From: a virus
Length of the DNA: 31,107 nt
Reading direction: 5' to 3' (one strand)
IMG/VR virus record: IMGVR_UViG_3300030103_001165
Span: 1 to 31,107 of that record
The notes beneath the pieces are model-generated. The model searched no databases. It was not told where the DNA came from and saw only the letters and a program-made list of their open reading frames with translations. A program made the position numbers and the translations under genes. Every line of letters starts with the position of its first letter. Positions within the stretch are counted from its first letter, which is position 1. Of the stretch, positions 24,941-31,107 are shown in pieces.

Positions 24941-25345
24941 ATGATATTAAATGCGAGAAAATTAACTGACAAAGATTATAATTGTTTAGTTGATTGGTGG
25001 AAATGGTGGCGTTGGCCAGCTATTCCACAAAACTTTTTACCAGATAATGGTACTGGTGGAATAATGATAGAAAAAGATAACACACCTATAGTAGCAGGGT
25101 TTATATATTACACTAACTCTGATGCTGTATTTGTAGAGTGGATAATATCTAATCCTCAATACAAAGATGAAGATAGAAAAGAAGCAATAGAGCTGTTGTT
25201 AAAAACAATTGAAGCTATATGCAAAGAACAAGGTAAAAAATACATGTTTTCTATAGGTAGAAATCAACATTTAATAAACACACATAAGAAATTAGGATGG
25301 GATGTAGACAATAAACCATCTTATGAGATAGCAAAAAAAATATAA
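24941..25345 (+). CDS. GNAT-like acetyltransferase-fold protein (134 aa)
   Basis: The ATG at 24941, four bases after the previous stop, is preferred over a GTG at 24908 that would overlap the upstream gene by 29 bases. The order of elements fits a compact GNAT fold: a helix with DWWKWWRWP (18-26), paired strands (GIMIEKDNTPIVAGFIYYT, 40-58), a strand AVFVEWIIS (62-70), a long helix (RKEAIELLLKTIEAICKEQ) and a final HKKLGW-type segment (115-120) typical of GNAT ends. The usual acetyl-CoA P-loop Q/RxxGxG/A is not clear; KDEDRKEA stands in its place. It could be a true acetyltransferase acting on a host or virion protein, or a fold reused structurally. Location among tail genes is unusual for an enzyme. 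Confidence 0.6.
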   Translation: MILNARKLTDKDYNCLVDWWKWWRWPAIPQNFLPDNGTGGIMIEKDNTPIVAGFIYYTNSDAVFVEWIISNPQYKDEDRKEAIELLLKTIEAICKEQGKKYMFSIGRNQHLINTHKKLGWDVDNKPSYEIAKKI

Positions 25346-25347
25346 TA

Positions 25348-26031
25348 ATGGGTAAAAAAATAGGTAGAATCATTGGCGCAAAAAAAGCCTCAGCTAAAGC
25401 AAAAGATGAGCTTAACAATGCTAGAAATAGGACTAGAGCTGCTGAAGCAAACATGGATGATGCTTTAGAATCTCGTCAAGATATAATTAATCCTTATGCT
25501 GGTATAACTGATTTATCTGGTTTAGCTAGAGATTTAACTAGTCAAATAACTAATCCATTTAATAATTTAACTGTATCTACTGCAGCTGCTAAAATGCAAG
25601 CAGAAGAAACTGATGTGGCGTTAGCGAATACATTAGACACATTAGAACAAACAGGAGCTAGTGCAGGTGGAGCTACAGCTTTAGCAATGGCTGCTTTAAA
25701 ATCAAAACAAAATGTTGCTGCTACAATTGAAAAACAAGAAGCAGCTAATGATCAACTGCAGGCGCAAGGTGAAGCTCAAATGAATAGAGAAAAAGTAGCA
25801 GCTAGTCAAGCGTATGATCAAGCTACTATTCAATTAAAAGGTAGAAAAGAAGAAGCAGATGCTAAAGGAGAAATATTTGAATTTCAAGCTCAAGAGGCAA
25901 GAACAAACGGAGATATAAACAGATATACATCAATGTATTTAGGTGCTCAACAAGCTGAGAACGAAATAAGAAAAGCAGCAGCAGAAGCAGAAAGCGAAGT
26001 TGGAAACGCTTGGGGTGGATTATTCGGATAA
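25348..26031 (+). CDS. Helical internal-virion-type protein (227 aa)
   Basis: The gene starts two bases after the previous stop. The product is Ala/Gln/Glu-rich and nearly all helix, with basic ends of helices near the N-terminus (KKIGRIIGAKKASAKAKDEL) and a long coiled region (SKQNVAATIEKQEAANDQLQ). A central Gly/Ala patch (GASAGGATALAMAALKSKQN, 103-122) sits before the coil. I recall the same NPFNNLTV...ADxALANTLDTL...GGATALA pattern in putative internal or ejection proteins of marine phages. It would lie inside the head, or at the portal, and leave with the DNA. No membrane segment is strong enough to call. Confidence 0.65.
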   Translation: MGKKIGRIIGAKKASAKAKDELNNARNRTRAAEANMDDALESRQDIINPYAGITDLSGLARDLTSQITNPFNNLTVSTAAAKMQAEETDVALANTLDTLEQTGASAGGATALAMAALKSKQNVAATIEKQEAANDQLQAQGEAQMNREKVAASQAYDQATIQLKGRKEEADAKGEIFEFQAQEARTNGDINRYTSMYLGAQQAENEIRKAAAEAESEVGNAWGGLFG

Positions 26032-26046
26032 AATAAATTAAAAAAA

Positions 26047-27597
26047 ATGAATATAGTATTAAAAGGTCATAATGATAAAATGAATAGATTAGTTAATGTT
26101 TCTAAAAAACGTAGAAGCAAAGAGCTAAACTTTTTTACTGACGCTAGTAACAAATATAGAGGTTACATGAGCAGTTCGTCTTCGGAAAATCCATATGAAG
26201 ATAACACTTTAGCTAATATAATAAAAGATTATTTTATTGATTTAGCTCAAAGACCTGTTGAAGGTGTTATTGCTAGACAAACAAAACTTAATTTAGAAGT
26301 TAAAAACTTAGGTCAAAAAGAAATTAAAGAAGATAAAAAATTTATAAAAGAATACTTTAGTAGATTAGACAAATGTATTACGTTAGGTGGTTATTTAGCT
26401 CAAGCAATAGATACTACATCTCCTCAAAACTTACCATCATTTATAAGTAATTACAGATCTATAAATATAAATGGAACTAATGAAAGAGATAAAGATAAGA
26501 ATATGTTTTCTATGGCAGCTTGGTCTAATCTTTTTGATTATTACAGAGATGTGAAAGTTGATAAAAACTTTTACTTTAGAGAAACAGCAAGCGAAGAACT
26601 AGTCGTGTTTACGCAAAGCATAGAGTTTTTAGTTAAAGGCGAAACTTTTAGAAAGTATCTTCATAACGTCCCTTATGTAATGGATGATTTTTTGAAAAAA
26701 AGAAATATTAAATATGATCAACATGGTAACATGTTTTATATCGTATATAATGAAATTGATTCTTCTCAGTTAGACAATGATGAATTATTATCTTTGTTTA
26801 TTAGTCAAGTTCCTGAAGCTATGGATCTACAAGCTACTTTTGAACAAGCTGGTATAACTAAAAATGCTACGTTACAGCCACAATTTTTCTTAGGTGGAAC
26901 TATTCCTTCAGAAGATCCTAATGATGTAGCAGAAGACACTTCTATAAAAATACCTATATACTCTGTAAATGAAAATAAAGTTAAAAAATACTTAGTAAAA
27001 CCTATTGTAACAGAATTTATAGATAATAACCCTGCTTATAACGCAGAAGTAAGAGCTCATATTGCTGGTTTATTTGCTGTTGCAAGTGGAAACATATCTG
27101 TATTATCTGGCTATTCTAATAAAAGATTAGGTATTGATTTACCATTAGGTATAAACGAAGAGGTAACTCCTGGTTTAATAAAACTTTATGACAACATGGA
27201 TCCAGAAGGTAAAGCTGGATTTGTAGGTAATAGATATGCTTTTAATAAAACAGGTTATGGAGATCAAGCTGTAGCATTAGTTGATGCTCAAAGAGCTTAT
27301 ATGATGAGTACTGTTTTACAAAGTAATTTAGATAGAAAACTACCTCAAAGCAATATAGCAAATGAACCTAGTATAATAAAAGAAACATTAAGTGACGAGA
27401 AAAAACAAGGCAAAGATTTAATCAAGGCGCTTAATGATAATGAAATGCCAATACCAGAATTTTATAGAAACATGTTAGGTATTAAAGAGTGGCAAGCAGG
27501 AATGACTTTATTTTATCAAAAGCTACCAGAAGAAGTTAGAGATTTACCTATGGAACAGTCACCAGAGATTGTTGAATTTGTAGAACAATATTCGTAA
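26047..27597 (+). CDS. Hypothetical virion-associated protein (516 aa)
   Basis: The 516-aa protein follows the helical protein and precedes the giant gene, so it is probably part of the same internal-virion set. The N-terminus is basic (NKMNRLVNVSKKRRSK in part), the body is mixed helix and strand with many Asn/Lys/Tyr, and no membrane, Cys cluster or enzyme motif is visible. A second in-frame ATG lies 33 bases downstream (26080), so the first 11 residues are uncertain. The motif YAFNKTGYGDQAVALVDAQ (near residues 398-416) hints at a defined domain, which I cannot name. Confidence 0.65.
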   Translation: MNIVLKGHNDKMNRLVNVSKKRRSKELNFFTDASNKYRGYMSSSSSENPYEDNTLANIIKDYFIDLAQRPVEGVIARQTKLNLEVKNLGQKEIKEDKKFIKEYFSRLDKCITLGGYLAQAIDTTSPQNLPSFISNYRSININGTNERDKDKNMFSMAAWSNLFDYYRDVKVDKNFYFRETASEELVVFTQSIEFLVKGETFRKYLHNVPYVMDDFLKKRNIKYDQHGNMFYIVYNEIDSSQLDNDELLSLFISQVPEAMDLQATFEQAGITKNATLQPQFFLGGTIPSEDPNDVAEDTSIKIPIYSVNENKVKKYLVKPIVTEFIDNNPAYNAEVRAHIAGLFAVASGNISVLSGYSNKRLGIDLPLGINEEVTPGLIKLYDNMDPEGKAGFVGNRYAFNKTGYGDQAVALVDAQRAYMMSTVLQSNLDRKLPQSNIANEPSIIKETLSDEKKQGKDLIKALNDNEMPIPEFYRNMLGIKEWQAGMTLFYQKLPEEVRDLPMEQSPEIVEFVEQYS

Positions 27598-27606
27598 TAA
27601 AATTAA

Positions 27607-30600
27607 ATGGAAGAAGAAAACATACTACCAGAAGGCGCAACATCATTTACACCTTTAAATTTAGATATTGATGCGCAGTTATTCCCAGATGAATCTGATG
27701 ACGATGAAAAAGATAAAAACTTATCTAAAGAAGTTAATGTTTTTGGTACTGGAAATATTGCTATAGATGAAATATTATTTCCTGTAAATCCAAGCTTAGC
27801 TACTATTGTAGCTGGTGACGATGTTCAAGCTACTGATGAAGAAGGTAATGTAATGTTAGGTGCAACTGGTGATCTTGAAGATGATGGTCAAGATGCTAGA
27901 AATCTACAGTTAAGCATGCAAACTAAAAAATCTTTAGCTACACAAGATGATGCTTATATTAAACAAAGAACTCAAAAATTTGAAGATGTTCAAAATGCTA
28001 TAAATGAAATTGAAACTGAGGTTAAGGTTTATGATTATAAAATGACTCTTAAAAATCAGAAAATGCAAGTACCTGTTACAGCTAGCAATTTCAATGAGAT
28101 TTATCAAGCTTTAGATGCTTATGAAGAAGCTTCAATAAAAGAAACTGGTGTAGGTTTAGGTATGTATTCTACTCAAAATACTGAAGAGACTGAAAACCTA
28201 TTAATGCAAATGAGTAACAATGCTGGTATATTAGATTTTAACTCAGCAAGTACTCTTAATGTAATGGGTGATTATAACATTGCAACTGATGGTTATTTTA
28301 ATCCTGATGGAAAAATACCAGAAATAAACTGGAACCCTACTGACAAAGAATTAACAGTTGCAAGAGAAACTAAATATAATTGGGATAACTTAAAAGACTT
28401 ATCTCCAGAAGATATTGACAAAATAAAATTAGATCCAGCTTTTGAAGCATACGCAATAAGTAAGATGCTAGAAGGACAAGGCGAGGGCGCAAACATGAGA
28501 GACGTGTTTCAACAAGAAGGAATGGATGATTACGCTACATTTATGACATGGGCTTCAGAAAGTTTTAAAAGAATTAAGCTTGCTGATCCAACGTTAGCTG
28601 GTTGGCGTAAAGTAATTCAATCAAAGGTTGATCAAGAGTGGTATGGTGGTAAAAGATTAGAATTTGAAAAACAATTTATAGAACCTTGTGCAAAAGAAAA
28701 CGATGGAGTTGCTACAGAAGATTGTTTATTAAGACATCAAGAAGCTGCGTCCGCGTGGTGGAATGCTAGATATAATAAATTGTACAACGAGAATGAATAC
28801 ATTCAAGCTAATGATAGGCAATATGCTATAGGTTTTAGTAAGTTAATGAACAAACTACGTGAGCCTTATTTTAGAACTAAAATTGACGTATACAGAGAAT
28901 TAGATAATCAATTCGAGCAAGATGGTATGACTTTTACTAATTTTGCAAAAGACGCTATGGCTAAAGTAGGTTTTAGTATGGATCAAACTAAAGGCTTGAT
29001 AAGTATGATGTACACCAACAGTGGTGTTACTGGTACTACAGCAAGAAATGAATTAATTCAAAATTATAATTCTCCTGGCTTCCAAGATTTTGCTGAAGAG
29101 TCTGGTATTTATGATCAAGCAATTAAAACGTTTAGAGGTGGTGGTGGAGCTGAAACAGGATTTGGAGAAGGTGGATATTTACAAGGAAACTTATTAAACT
29201 TAAGTAATACTTTTAATATAGTAGGTAATAAAATAACAAAGTCCACTTTAGGTACTCCTGAGCAAGGAGATTTTTATTACGCTAATAAAGTACCAGGCGG
29301 TGTAGAATATGTATTACATGGAGGTTCTGGAAATTTAGCTGATAGAGAAGGTACTATAAAACTTGATAAAGATAATTTCTTAGAATACTTTGATTTACCA
29401 GAAGATTTTAATGTTAGAGATTTAAACAAAGTAGGAGCAAGAGCAGCTTGGGAAATGGTTAAACAACATGGCCAAGCTTATTATTCACCTATTAAAGTAC
29501 AAGAATTTTCTCAAGCTAAAAAAGTAATAAACGGTATAGACAAATGGGTTGTAGCTGGTAAAGCGAAAAACTGGTTTAACCAAAGTGCTGTAGCTAGAAT
29601 GTACGGTGGAACAGGTTGGAGATATGGAGACATGACTATTAGAGACGTGTTTGAAGGTAGAGATGCTACTGAAGAAGAGCAAATGGTTTCTAGTGTTTTA
29701 GATTACGATATAGAGCAGACTGGAGTTTTACTTAATAAAACAGCTGAAATGCTTGAAGCTGAACAAGCTGCTCAGTTTGCTTTAGATCCTGATGTTGAAT
29801 TTGATGATTTAACAAGTTTAATAAGACATATAATAGGTCAAGGTGATACCATGGTGCCAATGTATCTTGGAGGTATATTACAAGGTACAGGTAAAGTTGT
29901 TTCTAAAGTTCCTGGTTATGGAAAAGCAGTTGGATACACTATGGAAGGTTCGGGTAAAGTGCTATCGATTTTAGGTAGTTTAAACATGATGGGTAAAGAA
30001 TATACTCAAAATGTTGTAGAAGCCTGGAGACAAATTATAATGGCAAATAATGGAGGCAAACCTCCTACAGTAGAAGAGTTTGCTGCTATGGCTAGTGATC
30101 CTGCTAGTGATGAAATAATTCTTAAAAGTATGGGTGGAGCTGTAATCTCTAGTCTTAGTGAAAAGGCAGGGGTTAGTTCTACAATGCTTGGTTTTAAACC
30201 AGGAGCAAAGCAATTAGCTTCTTTATATAGAAAACAATTTGCTGAATTTTTTAAACAAACACCAAAATGGGTTTTAACTACAGCTCTTGGTGCTGGTGGT
30301 GAAGGTATTACAGAGGCTTTTCAAGGAAAAATACATGAGACTACTGTTAACTGGTCATTAGGTATGGGTCTTGGAGAAAGCTGGAACAACTCTAATTGGG
30401 ATGAAGATGGTTTTCAAGTTGGTTGGAGAATTGGTTTAGCTTTACCGGTAGCACAATCTACTGTTTCACAAAGTTTAGTTGAAATAAACCAAGTGGGTAT
30501 GGAGGTAGCTAGTAAGTTAATAATGGATCCTAGTAAATCTAATAGTATTTTTGCTCCTATGGCAGCAGCTAATAATTTCTTTAAAGAAGCTATAGCTGAT

Positions 30601-31107
30601 GTACAAAAAAGAATAGACAACAACAATATACCTAAAGAACAAGGTTTAAATGCCATAGCTGATCTTTCTAGTCTTAGAACTAATGGTATGAAAATACCTA
30701 CTACAATGCCTGTTGAGCAAAGAAAAGAATTTTTAGAATTATTACTAGCTCAAAGCAATTTAAAACAAAAAATAAAAGAAACTAACAACAAAGAGATAAG
30801 CGAAGGCAACGGAGATCTTGCTGCTTTGGATCTTGTAAATGCAGAAATAGTTTCGTTAACTGAACAAGAAGTTACTAGAGAACTTTACATGAAAAACATG
30901 GGTAACGTTCAGAACATAGTAGATCAAACTTCTAAAGGTAAAGTAAAAATATTTAGAGAGAAAAACACTGAATCTATAAATAGTAGAATTGAAGAGTTAA
31001 ATAACAGTGGTTGGAAGATTAAAAAACAAAGCAAATCTAATGCTGGTTATGGTAGTATATATCAAAAAGGTGATCAACAAATAATACTTCTTAATGAACA
31101 AGAAATA
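27607..31107 (+). CDS. Giant virion/ejection-type protein, 3' end beyond the window (at least 1167 aa)
   Basis: An ATG at 27607, seven bases after the double stop of the previous gene, opens a frame that stays open for 1167 codons to the last base. The N-terminus is acidic (DESDDDEKDKN near 28-38). Middle parts are mixed helical, with aromatic patches (WWNARYNKLYNENEY). Around residues 749-795 and 888-905 lie Gly/Ala/Val-rich weakly hydrophobic stretches (YLGGILQGTGKVVSKVPGYG; WVLTTALGAGGEGITEAF), as found in ejection proteins that form a trans-envelope channel. Large genes at this position in podoviruses encode internal proteins, lytic transglycosylases or virion RNA polymerases. I see no DxDGD-type polymerase motif or transglycosylase motif in this part, so the function stays open. 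Confidence 0.7.
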   Translation, partial: MEEENILPEGATSFTPLNLDIDAQLFPDESDDDEKDKNLSKEVNVFGTGNIAIDEILFPVNPSLATIVAGDDVQATDEEGNVMLGATGDLEDDGQDARNLQLSMQTKKSLATQDDAYIKQRTQKFEDVQNAINEIETEVKVYDYKMTLKNQKMQVPVTASNFNEIYQALDAYEEASIKETGVGLGMYSTQNTEETENLLMQMSNNAGILDFNSASTLNVMGDYNIATDGYFNPDGKIPEINWNPTDKELTVARETKYNWDNLKDLSPEDIDKIKLDPAFEAYAISKMLEGQGEGANMRDVFQQEGMDDYATFMTWASESFKRIKLADPTLAGWRKVIQSKVDQEWYGGKRLEFEKQFIEPCAKENDGVATEDCLLRHQEAASAWWNARYNKLYNENEYIQANDRQYAIGFSKLMNKLREPYFRTKIDVYRELDNQFEQDGMTFTNFAKDAMAKVGFSMDQTKGLISMMYTNSGVTGTTARNELIQNYNSPGFQDFAEESGIYDQAIKTFRGGGGAETGFGEGGYLQGNLLNLSNTFNIVGNKITKSTLGTPEQGDFYYANKVPGGVEYVLHGGSGNLADREGTIKLDKDNFLEYFDLPEDFNVRDLNKVGARAAWEMVKQHGQAYYSPIKVQEFSQAKKVINGIDKWVVAGKAKNWFNQSAVARMYGGTGWRYGDMTIRDVFEGRDATEEEQMVSSVLDYDIEQTGVLLNKTAEMLEAEQAAQFALDPDVEFDDLTSLIRHIIGQGDTMVPMYLGGILQGTGKVVSKVPGYGKAVGYTMEGSGKVLSILGSLNMMGKEYTQNVVEAWRQIIMANNGGKPPTVEEFAAMASDPASDEIILKSMGGAVISSLSEKAGVSSTMLGFKPGAKQLASLYRKQFAEFFKQTPKWVLTTALGAGGEGITEAFQGKIHETTVNWSLGMGLGESWNNSNWDEDGFQVGWRIGLALPVAQSTVSQSLVEINQVGMEVASKLIMDPSKSNSIFAPMAAANNFFKEAIADVQKRIDNNNIPKEQGLNAIADLSSLRTNGMKIPTTMPVEQRKEFLELLLAQSNLKQKIKETNNKEISEGNGDLAALDLVNAEIVSLTEQEVTRELYMKNMGNVQNIVDQTSKGKVKIFREKNTESINSRIEELNNSGWKIKKQSKSNAGYGSIYQKGDQQIILLNEQEI

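Noticed and set aside
1-31107. tRNA genes, CRISPR arrays, insertion sequences, integrase or attachment sites
   Set aside because: On reading the gaps I found no tRNA-like cloverleaf, no spaced direct repeats and no transposase or integrase protein. All gaps are short and most are AT-rich leaders.
27607-31107. Virion RNA polymerase as in crAss-like phages
   Set aside because: I could not find a DxDGD-like catalytic loop in the visible 1167 residues. The missing 3' part could still hold one, so the call was not made.

Overview
The window is a continuous block of late (virion, packaging and lysis) genes from a tailed double-stranded DNA phage. Every supported gene lies on the + strand. Genes are tightly packed, many joined by TAATG or ATGA overlaps, and no gap exceeds 80 bases. 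The likely host is a member of the Bacteroidota, probably a marine or aquatic Flavobacteriia-like cell. The evidence is AT-rich DNA, A-rich leaders with no Shine-Dalgarno motif before most starts, and a secreted protein with a signal peptide of the flavobacterial type ending Ala|Gln. No tail sheath, tape-measure or baseplate gene is visible. The ring/adaptor and nozzle-type tail proteins and the order TerL, portal, scaffold, capsid, ring proteins suggest a short-tailed podovirus in the broad neighbourhood of crAss-like and related marine phages. That placement is inferred from remembered family features, not from a search.

Layout. Bases 2-872 hold a truncated or small ORF and two small beta-rich or unknown ORFs. 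Bases 889-2007 encode a fibre or spike ending in an S74 self-cleaving chaperone. Bases 2017-6002 encode accessory proteins: a GMSR-repeat protein, a Gly-rich protein, a 133-aa protein, a 51-aa Cys-motif microprotein, a HExxH putative metallopeptidase and a 393-aa unknown. Bases 6004-6456 encode a 3TM-type holin. Bases 6512-7927 encode a secreted protein, a coiled-coil protein, a 75-aa protein and a protein that looks like two GroES-type domains in tandem.

Bases 7872-10366 encode a candidate small terminase and the large terminase. Bases 10367-15478 encode portal, scaffold-like protein and major capsid protein, closed by a UUCG-loop terminator. Bases 15553-16380 encode a virion-module protein followed by a second UUCG terminator. 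Bases 16429-24936 encode two ring/adaptor proteins, a 1663-aa nozzle/adhesin-like protein and a 484-aa companion. Bases 24941-31107 encode a GNAT-like protein, a helical internal-virion-type protein, a 516-aa unknown and a giant protein (at least 1167 aa) that runs off the end.

How they work together. Capsid protein assembles on the scaffold around the portal. The terminase fills the head through the portal. The ring proteins and the nozzle close it, and the S74 fibre and nozzle extensions probably bind the cell. The helical and giant proteins are candidates for ejected internal proteins. The holin, and possibly the HExxH protein, would act at lysis, though no recognisable endolysin is present. 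Replication, transcription and early genes lie outside the window.

The best candidates for undescribed biology are the small HExxH protein, the tandem GroES-like protein beside the packaging genes, the 51-aa CGC microprotein, the inserted GGxGY domain and Cys-rich tail of the 1663-aa protein, and a 23-base leader repeated exactly before two head genes.
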